From the NCBI GenBank assembly GCA_002428445.1, contig DIWJ01000067.1:20309-71656 (forward strand): 51,348 bases of DNA. The letters run 5' to 3'. The position numbers were made by a program, and so were the translations under genes. Positions 31,383 through 39,050 of the stretch are shown here, piece after piece. This stretch comes from Syntrophaceae bacterium UBA6109 (lineage in GTDB: Bacteria; Desulfobacterota; Syntrophia; Syntrophales; UBA6109). The number at the start of each line of letters is the position of its first letter. Position 1 is the stretch's first letter. The notes under the pieces are model-generated. The model saw nothing but the letters and a program-made list of their open reading frames with translations. It had not been told where the DNA came from and did not search any database.

Positions 31383-32591
31383 CTATTGCCTGTACTTCCC
31401 CAGAATGGAAATGGCGCACACATTCTGGTGCGGGAAACCGCCCAGGTTGTGCGTCAGCCCGTAACGGGGATCCTTCAGCTGGCGCGCGCCCGCCCGTCCG
31501 AGGAACTGCAGGTACATCTCGTAGATCATCCTCAGCCCCGATGCGCCGATGGGGTGGCCGAAGCATTTCAGCCCTCCGTCCACCTGGGCCGGGACCTTGC
31601 CGTCCCGGTCGTAGAAGCCGTCGAGAGAGTCCCGCCACGCCTTGCCGCGCTCCGAGATGTGCAGGTCTTCGTAGGTGACGAGTTCCGTGATCGAGAAGCA
31701 GTCGTGCAGCTCCATCATGCTGATCTCCTCGCGCGGATTGCCGATGCCCGCTTCCTTGTACGCCTCGGTGCTGCATTTGCTTGTCGTCACAAAGTGTTCG
31801 CCTTCCCATTCATTGAAGCCGCCCTCGTAACCGCTGCTCACCGCAAGCTGGATCGCCTTGACGGTCACGAAGTCTTTCCTGCCGAGTTTCCTTGCGATCT
31901 CGGGCGTCGTGACGATGGCGCAGGCTGAACCGTCGGAAACGCCGCAGCAGTCAAAGAGTCCCAGGGGATGGGCGATGATCGGTGCGGCGAGGACCTGCTC
32001 GAGGGTGACGGGCTTCCGCAGATGCGCCTTGGGGTTGAGCGCGCCGTTGGCGTGGCTCTTCACCGAAACGTGTCCGATCGCCTTCTTCAGGTCCGCGTCG
32101 GCGACACGGTATTTGGCGGCATAGGCCGAGGCGAGCTGGGCGAAGAGGCCCGGCGCCGAGGCGTTGGGAAACCACTGCCAGACCAGCGATCCAAAGCCGG
32201 AGCCCGCGTTGGGAAGTCCGCCGTAGCCCGTGTCCTTGAGCTTCTCCACGCCGAGGGCAAGGCAGATGTCGTAGGCCCCAGAAGCGACGGCGTACACCGC
32301 CCCGCGGAAGGCCTCCGTTCCCGTCGCACAGTAGTTCTCCACCCTTGTCACGGCGATGTGCGGCAGGCGCAGCGTCACCCCCAGCGGCGTCGCCGATTTG
32401 CCCGTATTGATCTCCTCGATGCAGGTGCCGAGCCAGGCGGCCTGGATCTGCTCCTTCTCGATGCCGGCGTCGGCCAGGCACTCCTCGAAGGCCTCCACCA
32501 TCAGCTCCTCGGCGCCTTTGTCCCAGCGCTCCCCGAAGCGGGTGCATCCCATTCCCAGGATCGCGACCTTGTCCTTGATTCCCGTTGCCAT
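31383..32591 (-). CDS. SCPx-type thiolase (3-ketoacyl-CoA thiolase, lipid-transfer-protein family)
   Basis: 402 residues, short SCP2-thiolase class. The nucleophilic Cys is in VENYCATGTEAF (about 94-105). The second-half residues are HDCFSITEL in place of NEAFA, GHPIGASGLRM with the catalytic His, and a C-terminal HNLGGFPHQNVCAI block. Cys and His are both present, so true thiolysis is possible, unlike Ltp2-type aldolases. Enzymes of this group usually need a DUF35 partner; the only DUF35 domain in the window is fused in the next upstream gene (32741-35482). GGAGG precedes the ATG. Family members act on 2-methyl-3-ketoacyl-CoA and sterol side chains, in line with the racemase-like protein. 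Confidence 0.9.
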   Translation of the reverse strand: MATGIKDKVAILGMGCTRFGERWDKGAEELMVEAFEECLADAGIEKEQIQAAWLGTCIEEINTGKSATPLGVTLRLPHIAVTRVENYCATGTEAFRGAVYAVASGAYDICLALGVEKLKDTGYGGLPNAGSGFGSLVWQWFPNASAPGLFAQLASAYAAKYRVADADLKKAIGHVSVKSHANGALNPKAHLRKPVTLEQVLAAPIIAHPLGLFDCCGVSDGSACAIVTTPEIARKLGRKDFVTVKAIQLAVSSGYEGGFNEWEGEHFVTTSKCSTEAYKEAGIGNPREEISMMELHDCFSITELVTYEDLHISERGKAWRDSLDGFYDRDGKVPAQVDGGLKCFGHPIGASGLRMIYEMYLQFLGRAGARQLKDPRYGLTHNLGGFPHQNVCAISILGKYRQ

Positions 32592-32625
32592 GAATCCACC
32601 TCCGTTTACGCGGATTTTCCATGGT

Positions 32626-32720
32626 CGTCATTGCGAGCGCAAGCCCCACCGAAGCGTGGGGCGCGGCGAAGCAATCTCGCATTTTTAGATCGCCGCGTCG
32701 CTCCGCTCTTCGCGATGACA
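32626..32720. repeat. CGTCATTGCGAG-type palindromic repeat
   Basis: The left end CGTCATTGCGAG (32626-32637) and the right end CTCTTCGCGATGAC (32706-32719) are inverted near-copies. Inside are a perfect stem GCCCCAC/GTGGGGC (32643-32662) and GCGGCGA/TCGCCGC (32663-32669, 32690-32696). The end sequence and the internal GAAGCAATCTCGC wording match a well-known class of non-autonomous palindromic repeats scattered in many proteobacterial genomes. It lies between the four-domain fusion and the SCPx thiolase. Confidence 0.8.
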
Positions 32721-32740
32721 ATCCCTCGATTGTTTCCTTT

Positions 32741-35482
32741 CTATTTCAGCTTGTCGAAGGCGAAGAGTCTCCCGATAAGCTGGGACTTCATGATGTCCCC
32801 TTCCACCTTCAGCTTTCCCGACGTGTAGGCCTTCATGCCGTCGAGCCTGCCGGAGATGAGCTCCAGGAAGTCCCCGTCCGCCATCTTGATCGTCGTCGTG
32901 GGTTTTTCGGCCTTGCCTTCCCGCACCGTGCAGGCGCCGTCTTTGATCGCGGCGAACCACTCGCCTCCGCCGGATCCGGAGATCGCGAACTGGAAGGTGA
33001 TGTCTTTTCCCGCCGCGGCGCCGGCATTGAAGGCCGCCGGCATCCTGGCGAAGATGCCCTTGACGTCCGTCCCGCCGGAAGCGGGCTCGGCCGCTTTGTC
33101 TCTGGCTGGCGAGGGCGGCGAAATGAAGGACATGACGGCGGCATTGGCGTCCCCGATTTCTCTCGCCCCTTCCAGGGTATGGATCTTCTTCCAGTTGTCG
33201 CGGATATCCTCGACGGAGGGAGGCGTCTTCCCGTCGCCGACGATCGCGCCGGAACCGGTCACGATTGCGGCACGGCTGTAGAAGCCGGCCGCGGCGTTGA
33301 TGATCCGGCCCGTTTCCTTGCAGGCTTCGGAACAGTAGAAAAGCACCAGTCCCGCAACGAATTCCGGCTGCATCTTCTGAAACATCTCCGGCGGCATCAC
33401 GTCTTCCGTCAGGCGCGAGGCCGCGACCGGGGCGACCGTGTTCACCCGGATGTCGTACTTGGCCCCTTCGAGCTTGAGCGTATTCATCATCCCAACGAGC
33501 CCCATCTTGGCAGAGCTGTAGTTGGTCTGGCCGAAGTTGCCGTAGAGGCCGGCAGCGGAGGTGGTCATGACGATGCGGCCATAGCCCTGCTCGCGCATGG
33601 CCGCAAAGGCAGGACGGCTCACGTTGTAGGCGCCGTTGAGATGGACGCCGAGGACCGCCTGCCAGTTTTCCGGCTCCATCTTGAGGAAACTCTTGTCGCG
33701 GAGGATCCCCGCGTTGTTGATAAGGATGTCAATTCTTCCGAAGGCCTTGATCGCCGCCTGCACGATCTTCGCGCCGCCCTCGGCGGTGGAGACGCTGTCG
33801 TAGTTGGCGACTGCTTCGCCGCCCAGTGCCTGAATCTCGGCGACGACCTTGTCCGCCGGGCTGCTCGATCCGCCGCCGGAGCCGTCGCGGGCGCCGCCGA
33901 GGTCGTTGACCACGACTTTCGCGCCGCGCTTGGCGAGTTCCAGGGCATAGACGCGGCCAAGACCGGCGCCGGCGCCGGTCACGACCGCAACACGCCCGTC
34001 GAAGCGGATTCCGTCTTTCTTTTCTGCAGCGGCGCCGGCCTCCGGCACGGCCTTCCAGAAGTAACCGGAAAAACCGCGTTCTTTGTCGTCGAGGCGCTTA
34101 CGGAAGGACATCCGGAGGGGCATGCCCACCTTGACGTCGGCCAGTTCGCAGTCCGTGAGGTCCGCCATGAACCGGCCGCCTCCCTCGAAGGAGATCATGC
34201 CGTAGATGGAGGGCGGATCGACGGACACGGCGAGGAGATCGCCGGTAAAGGTCATCACTCTGGCCTGTAGGTCGGCGAATTCATAATCATCCTGGGTGTG
34301 CAGTTTCCCGCACTTCGGGTTGACGCATATATCCGCTTTGGGGAACTGCGGCGTTCCGCAGTCGCGGCATTTTCCCCCGACGAGGGCCGTGAGCATCTTG
34401 CGGTTCCGCCAGAGGGTGGTCATCGCCGTCTGCGTCGGCGCCTCGGCGCGAATGCCCGTCTCCGGCTCGATGAGGTCGCGGAACTTCAGAAACTTCATAT
34501 AGTTATCGGTCGCCTTCTTGTTCGCGAGCGATCCCTTGAGGCCACGACGGGCCGGCAGTTTCGCGATGCCGTCCGTCGCCCGGAAGAGCAGCGCGTCCGC
34601 TCCCTGGCCGAAGCCGCAGACGAGAACGAGGTCGCCCGATTTCGCCTGCTCGAGCGCGGAGACCATCATGACGAGGGGATGGGCCGCCCCCGTCTCACCG
34701 CAAACCTCGTGCAGGTTGTCGACGACCGATTCCCCGGCCGCGCCCAGTTTTTGCGCGATGGCGCGGTGCTCGGCCCTGAAGAAGCAGGGGAAGGCGAACC
34801 AGCGGACATCCTTTATGGCAAATCCGGTCTTCTTGAGGAGACCCTCCGCGGCCTCGGGGATGAATTTCGCGTATCCCTCTTCACGAAGCCAGCGTTCCTC
34901 CCAGGTATAGTCAAAGCGCTTGCCCGCGCCGCGGTAGTGGTCGGGAAAATCGTAGGAGACGCTGAAGGCGCCGAGGAACTCGGCGACGATATCCTGGCTG
35001 CCCACGAGCACCGAGGCCGCCCCGTCTCCGAACCACATCTCGTAGAAAGATCCCGGCCGGGTCTCGCGCCGGTCGGAGGCCGCGACGAGGACGTTCTTTC
35101 TGCTCCCCGCCTTGACGGCATCGAGGGCCGCGATCAGTCCTGTCGTCCCCGCCCGCAGCGATGCCCCGAAGTCCGCGACGGAGATGTCCGGCTTGAGATT
35201 CAGCGCCGTCGCGATGATCCCCGCATTCTGCCGGTCGACGAAGGGCGCCGTCGTCGAGCAGAGGTAGCCCGCGTCCACGGCCGTCTTGTCTTTTCCCGTC
35301 AGGCAGTCCCGGGCTGCGGCGACGGCCATGGTGAGGGTGTCCTCATCGTAATTGCACATGGAGCGCTCCCCCTGCGCCACCATGACGGTGGCCGGGGCGA
35401 ACCATCCCATGGCCGAATAGATGGCCATGCGGCCGAGCCTCAAGCGGGGAATATATGCGCCGTAGGAAGTGATGCCGATCAT
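32741..35482 (-). CDS. Four-domain fusion: HMG-CoA synthase-like - DUF35 - SDR dehydrogenase - SCP2
   Basis: 913 residues from ATG 35482 (AAGGAGG five bases upstream). Residues 1-330: HMG-CoA synthase-like thiolase fold (IGITSYGAYIPRLRL). Residues 362-480: DUF35 zinc-ribbon/OB domain with Cys 372, 375, 386, 391. Residues 493-780: SDR hydroxyacyl-CoA dehydrogenase of the MFE-2 type (TGAGAGLGR near 502, NNAGILRDKSF, TNYSSAKMG with Tyr and Lys). Residues 810-913: SCP2 lipid-binding domain. In the first domain the block where the catalytic Cys is expected reads ADFGASLRAGT, so Cys appears lost and that domain may be structural or catalyse something else. The DUF35 part may serve the adjacent SCPx thiolase. 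Its SDR-SCP2 half is closely similar to that of 35809-37923. Confidence 0.9.
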   Translation of the reverse strand: MIGITSYGAYIPRLRLGRMAIYSAMGWFAPATVMVAQGERSMCNYDEDTLTMAVAAARDCLTGKDKTAVDAGYLCSTTAPFVDRQNAGIIATALNLKPDISVADFGASLRAGTTGLIAALDAVKAGSRKNVLVAASDRRETRPGSFYEMWFGDGAASVLVGSQDIVAEFLGAFSVSYDFPDHYRGAGKRFDYTWEERWLREEGYAKFIPEAAEGLLKKTGFAIKDVRWFAFPCFFRAEHRAIAQKLGAAGESVVDNLHEVCGETGAAHPLVMMVSALEQAKSGDLVLVCGFGQGADALLFRATDGIAKLPARRGLKGSLANKKATDNYMKFLKFRDLIEPETGIRAEAPTQTAMTTLWRNRKMLTALVGGKCRDCGTPQFPKADICVNPKCGKLHTQDDYEFADLQARVMTFTGDLLAVSVDPPSIYGMISFEGGGRFMADLTDCELADVKVGMPLRMSFRKRLDDKERGFSGYFWKAVPEAGAAAEKKDGIRFDGRVAVVTGAGAGLGRVYALELAKRGAKVVVNDLGGARDGSGGGSSSPADKVVAEIQALGGEAVANYDSVSTAEGGAKIVQAAIKAFGRIDILINNAGILRDKSFLKMEPENWQAVLGVHLNGAYNVSRPAFAAMREQGYGRIVMTTSAAGLYGNFGQTNYSSAKMGLVGMMNTLKLEGAKYDIRVNTVAPVAASRLTEDVMPPEMFQKMQPEFVAGLVLFYCSEACKETGRIINAAAGFYSRAAIVTGSGAIVGDGKTPPSVEDIRDNWKKIHTLEGAREIGDANAAVMSFISPPSPARDKAAEPASGGTDVKGIFARMPAAFNAGAAAGKDITFQFAISGSGGGEWFAAIKDGACTVREGKAEKPTTTIKMADGDFLELISGRLDGMKAYTSGKLKVEGDIMKSQLIGRLFAFDKLK

Positions 35483-35492
35483 GCGTTCCTCC

Positions 35493-35736
35493 TTCAACAG
35501 GCTGTTGAATCCAATAGCGAGTGCGATCCCCGTGCGTTATGACACGGGGATAAACGAGCGGATGAAGAGCTGCCCCTTTCCTTGGGGATCGCAGAGAGCC
35601 GAATCCCGATTCGGCTCTCTGCCAAAACGCCCGTCTGCTGCGTTTCCCTCATCCTTCGCCCTTCGACGTACCTCCCGGTACGACTCAGGGCTCAGGATTT
35701 CGGGGGCCTTGCATCCGGACATTTTTGAACAGCCTG
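35493..35736. repeat. Composite palindromic element, about 245 bp, with inverted ends
   Basis: The left end contains the near-perfect palindrome TTCAACAG-G-CTGTTGAA (35493-35509); the right end TTGAACAGCCTG (35725-35736) is its inverted counterpart. Between them are a 9-bp stem ATCCCCGTG/CACGGGGAT (35526-35551), a perfect 15-bp stem GCAGAGAGCCGAATC/GATTCGGCTCTCTGC with a two-base loop (35591-35622), and a palindromic CGTACC-TCCC-GGTACG. I find no coding frame. A non-autonomous mobile element or dispersed repeat fits; no target duplication is obvious. The left palindrome reaches to within eleven bases of the fusion gene start and partly overlaps its ribosome site region. Confidence 0.65.
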
Positions 35737-35808
35737 AATACATTTTTGCAGCCTCGATCCCTTATTCCACTATCGCCCGTTTCCATATCGGGCGATGCCT
35801 GCCGTCCT

Positions 35809-37923
35809 TCAGAATTGAAAGATCTTCTCAATAAGCTGTGACTTCATGACGTCGCCGCCGATCTTGAGCTTGCCCGAGGTGTAGGCCTTCATGGCGGGAA
35901 GTTTCCCGTTGATGAGATCGAGGAAATCGGGGCCGCCCATCGCTATCGTGCAGTTGGGGCTTGCGTGCCTGCCGGCGGAAACCGTGCAGGCGCCGCCGCG
36001 GATCTCGGCGTACCACTCGCCTCCGCCCTCGCCGGAGATGTTGAACTGGAAGACGACCTCCACCCCCTTCCCCTTCTCCGCGTTGAAGACCTGCGGCATC
36101 TTTTCGAAGACGGCGCCGACCGTGGCCAGCCCGCCCGCAGGAGGGGCGGCTGCCGGGGCGGGCTTGTCCTTCTTCTCGAAAGCCTGGAGCATGTCGCCCA
36201 GGACGGCGTTGAGCTGGTCGTATTCCCTGGCGCCGCCGAGTCCGGCGATCCGGGCCCAGTTGGCGGAGACGTCCTCGACGGCGGGCGGCGTCTTGCCGTC
36301 GCCGATCACGACGCCCGGCGCCGTCACGACGGCGGCCCGATTGTAGGAGCCCATGCCGGCGTTGTAGATGCAGCCGGTGACGGGGCAGGCCTCGGAACAC
36401 AGGTACAGGACCATCGGCGCCACGAATTCCGGCTTCATCTTCTCCAGGAGGTCCGGCGGAATGATGTCCGCCATGAGGCGCGAGGCGGCGATGGGGGCGA
36501 TCGTGTTCACCTTGACGTCGTACTTCGCCCCTTCGATCTTGAGCGTGTTCATGAATCCCACGAGGGCCATCTTCGCGGCACTGTAGTTGGTCTGGCCGAA
36601 GTTTCCGTAGAGCCCCGCCGCGGAGGTCGTCATGACGATACGGCCGTAGTTCTGGTCGCGCATGATCTGGAAGGCGGGTTTTGTCACGTGGTAGGCGCCG
36701 TTCAGGTGGACATCGAGGACGGCCTCCCAGGTGTCCGGCTCCATCTTGGGAAAACTCTTGTCCCGGAGAATTCCCGCGTTGTTGATGAGAATATCAACCT
36801 TCCCGAAGGCGGCGACCGCCGCCTGCACGATCTTCTCGCCGCCCTCCGGCGTCGTCACGGTGTCGTAGTTGGCAATCGCCTCGCCGCCCAGGGCCCCAAT
36901 CTCGGCGACGACCTTGTCCGCGGCGCTGGCGGAGCCTTCACCCGAACCGTCACGCGCCCCGCCCAGGTCGTTGACGACGATTTTCGCGCCGCGCTTGGCC
37001 AGTTCCAGGGCATAGACGCGTCCCAGGCCGCCGCCTGCGCCGGTGATGATGGCAACACGACCGTCAAAGCGGATCTCGTCTTTCGGGATCTCCCCGTACT
37101 CGAAGATGCCGTTGTCGATGACAAGCTCCCCCGTCTTGGTGTTGACGACGCGCCAGACCGCCTTGCCCTCGGCCGTTTTCCAGATGATGATCTCGATTGG
37201 ATCGCCCGGGTAGAGAGGCTTCGAAAAGCGGCAGGCCATGCGGCGGGCCTTTTCGGGCTGCCCAGGGCAGAGGCTCCTGATCAGGGCGCGGCAGGAGAAG
37301 CCGTGGGTGCAGAGCCCGTGCATGATGGGCTTTTCGAATCCGACCATGCTCGCGAATTCGGGATCCACATGGAGCTGGAAGATGTCGCCGGACAGCCGGT
37401 AGATCAAAGGCTGATCGGGGGAAGGATTCGCCTTGATGCGAAAGTCGGGCTCGCGCTCGGGGAATTCCACGGGTTTGGCAGGCGCATCCGGGCCGCCGAA
37501 ACCGCCGTCCAGACGCCCGAAGAGCGTAATGATGTTGGTGAAGAGCCGCTTGCCGTTGTCGTGACAGGTCTCGCTTTCCCCGATGACGAGGGCCCCCTTC
37601 TTGCCTTTGTCGTAGTAGTTCGTGAGCTTCCCTTCCGTGGTGAGGGTCCCGGACGTCGGGATGGGATTGTGGAAGATGAGCTCCTGCTCCCCGTGAAGGA
37701 TGCCGGCGAGGTTGATGTTGGAGGCTGCGGCCATCTCGCCCAGGATGTCAAAGATCGCCGCGATGGAGAAACTGGGGATGACTTTCAGGTTTTTTTCATA
37801 CACGTAGTCCAGTTCGTCGAAACCGGCGCCCACGCCGAGCGCGTAGAGCACGACGTCCTTCCAGTCGTAGCGCTTCGTGAGCGGGCCGAGTCTCTTGCCG
37901 ATCGCCCCCATGTTTAACGCCAT
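35809..37923 (-). CDS. MFE-2-like multifunctional enzyme: hydratase 2 (MaoC) - SDR - SCP2
   Basis: 704 residues. Residues 1-280: two hot-dog folds of a MaoC/enoyl-CoA hydratase 2; the active motif reads YRLSGDIFQLHVDP (175-188), keeping the catalytic Asp and His but replacing the usual N-P pair. Residues 285-560: (3R)-hydroxyacyl-CoA dehydrogenase SDR (TGAGGGLGR near 294, NNAGILRDKSF, TNYSAAKMA). Residues 600-704: SCP2 lipid carrier domain. The same three activities make up peroxisomal MFE-2, but there the SDR is N-terminal; here the hydratase leads. It does hydration and oxidation of 2-enoyl-CoA by the R-hydroxy route. GGGAGG precedes the ATG. It is the first enzyme gene after the TetR gene. 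Confidence 0.92.
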   Translation of the reverse strand: MALNMGAIGKRLGPLTKRYDWKDVVLYALGVGAGFDELDYVYEKNLKVIPSFSIAAIFDILGEMAAASNINLAGILHGEQELIFHNPIPTSGTLTTEGKLTNYYDKGKKGALVIGESETCHDNGKRLFTNIITLFGRLDGGFGGPDAPAKPVEFPEREPDFRIKANPSPDQPLIYRLSGDIFQLHVDPEFASMVGFEKPIMHGLCTHGFSCRALIRSLCPGQPEKARRMACRFSKPLYPGDPIEIIIWKTAEGKAVWRVVNTKTGELVIDNGIFEYGEIPKDEIRFDGRVAIITGAGGGLGRVYALELAKRGAKIVVNDLGGARDGSGEGSASAADKVVAEIGALGGEAIANYDTVTTPEGGEKIVQAAVAAFGKVDILINNAGILRDKSFPKMEPDTWEAVLDVHLNGAYHVTKPAFQIMRDQNYGRIVMTTSAAGLYGNFGQTNYSAAKMALVGFMNTLKIEGAKYDVKVNTIAPIAASRLMADIIPPDLLEKMKPEFVAPMVLYLCSEACPVTGCIYNAGMGSYNRAAVVTAPGVVIGDGKTPPAVEDVSANWARIAGLGGAREYDQLNAVLGDMLQAFEKKDKPAPAAAPPAGGLATVGAVFEKMPQVFNAEKGKGVEVVFQFNISGEGGGEWYAEIRGGACTVSAGRHASPNCTIAMGGPDFLDLINGKLPAMKAYTSGKLKIGGDVMKSQLIEKIFQF

Positions 37924-38015
37924 GGCTTTCCTCCCTAAGCATCAGAATTTAATGGAACGGTTGAAAATACGATATCCGGAGAATCTGCCGGCGGCCGGGA
38001 AATCCGCCGCGGCTC

Positions 38016-38660
38016 TTACCGTCCGCTTTGCGCAATGCCATTGTGCGCAAAGGCGGGGACGTGGATGAATTTCAGGGTTTCCTTGACCAGGGCGACGTAC
38101 GCCTCCCTGTCCGCCTTGACGACGGAGCGGAAGAAGCTCTCGCCGGAGATGAAACTGTGGATGGAGTTCATCACGGCCAGCACCTTCATCTTGGCGTCCG
38201 CGGAGACATTCTTCTTGTCCGCCGCGAGGCCCATGGAGCGGGCGATTTCGCAGGTGAACTCGGGGATCTTGATATCGACGAGGACATCGCCGCGGGTCTT
38301 GTTGAGGTAGCGCATCAGGATGAGATTGGAGACTTCGGGATGCTCGAAGAGATAGTCTGTCATGACGTCAATGGAGATGGCGAGGCGATCGCCCAGGGGC
38401 CGGCCGTGGATCATCTGTTCGACTTCGATGAGCTTGAGCCGCAGGTCCGCGTTGATGTCGATGACGACGGCGGCGTAGAGGTCTTTCTTCTCGCCCCAGT
38501 GGTAATGGAGGGTGGAGATGTCGATCCCCACTTCTTTGGCGATCATGCGGGTGGTTGTTCCGTGGAAGCCGTACTCCCCGAAGATCCGTCGGGCGGCATC
38601 GAGGATCCGCGCCTTCATCGATTCTGGGGCCTTTCGGGCCTTCTGGAGAGGGGTTTCCAT
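38016..38660 (-). CDS. TetR-family transcriptional regulator
   Basis: About 214 residues; an N-terminal HTH (MKARILDAARRIFGEYGFHGTTTRMIAKEVGIDISTLHYHWGEKKDLYAAVV, split over about residues 15-65) followed by a helical ligand domain. The second helix and STLHYHWGEKKDL segment are classic TetR. Start taken as ATG 38660; a GTG five codons upstream is equally possible because neither has a good Shine-Dalgarno site. It has its own strong sigma-70 promoter (38702-38731) and is followed after 92 bases by the MFE-2-like gene, so it probably represses this whole fatty-acyl cluster and is released by an acyl-CoA. Confidence 0.92.
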   Translation of the reverse strand: METPLQKARKAPESMKARILDAARRIFGEYGFHGTTTRMIAKEVGIDISTLHYHWGEKKDLYAAVVIDINADLRLKLIEVEQMIHGRPLGDRLAISIDVMTDYLFEHPEVSNLILMRYLNKTRGDVLVDIKIPEFTCEIARSMGLAADKKNVSADAKMKVLAVMNSIHSFISGESFFRSVVKADREAYVALVKETLKFIHVPAFAHNGIAQSGR

Positions 38661-38701
38661 CGTCTTGTTCCACACCCCGCTTCAATCATTTGATGGAGGT
38701 T

Positions 38702-38731
38702 TTTATAACCGGCCCCATCGCTGCCTGTCAA
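38702..38731 (-). promoter_or_regulatory. Strong sigma-70 promoter of the tetR gene and cluster
   Basis: On the minus strand TTGACA (38731-38726), 18-base spacer, TATAAA (38707-38702). The -10 lies in the small palindrome GGTT-ATAAA-AACC, and TCAA-ATGA-TTGA follows at about 38685-38696; either could be the TetR operator. Transcription would begin near 38695. Confidence 0.75.
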
Positions 38732-39050
38732 GAGGAAAATCCCCGCTTGCCGATGCACGGAAAATCTGTCATGGAACTCGGCAAGATTCCGACTGAAATA
38801 CAAGAGAGGAGCGCCCGCAAGCCGTTCCTTGCCGCGGTCGCCGGGACGGGGACGAATCGGCTTGGGCCGCCATGCGTCCCATCTGGTCATCGATCTGCCG
38901 CTGTTCTTTCTGCGAGGAGAAGGCCGGCGGGACGGCAACTGCCGGGATGCCGCGCTGATCTCTTCACGAAGGCTCCGTTCAACCGCTTTCAACAAATGGT
39001 CGGTTTTTCGTTCCGGTTCTGCTATGGTTGAATCGTTCGGGTGGGAGTCG
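38732..39050. other. Gap without a recognised gene
   Basis: Between the tetR promoter and tspO no frame has a ribosome site. A minus-strand frame includes AGIFLLTGSDGAGY, which recalls a short part of AAA-type ATPases, but the rest shows no support, so at most it is a decayed remnant. No terminator seen. Confidence 0.5.

Noticed and set aside
25642..35482. Benzylsuccinate-type (bbs) beta-oxidation operon
   Set aside because: CaiB, acyl-CoA dehydrogenase, thiolase, DUF35 and SDR genes recall bbs, but CaiB looks like a single racemase-like protein and not a transferase pair, and SCP2 and hydratase-2 domains do not belong to bbs.
38615..38995. Minus-strand frame with an LTGS segment like AAA-type ATPases
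   Set aside because: Only a short fragment resembles the family, with Arg-rich low-complexity flanks and overlap with the tetR promoter and start.
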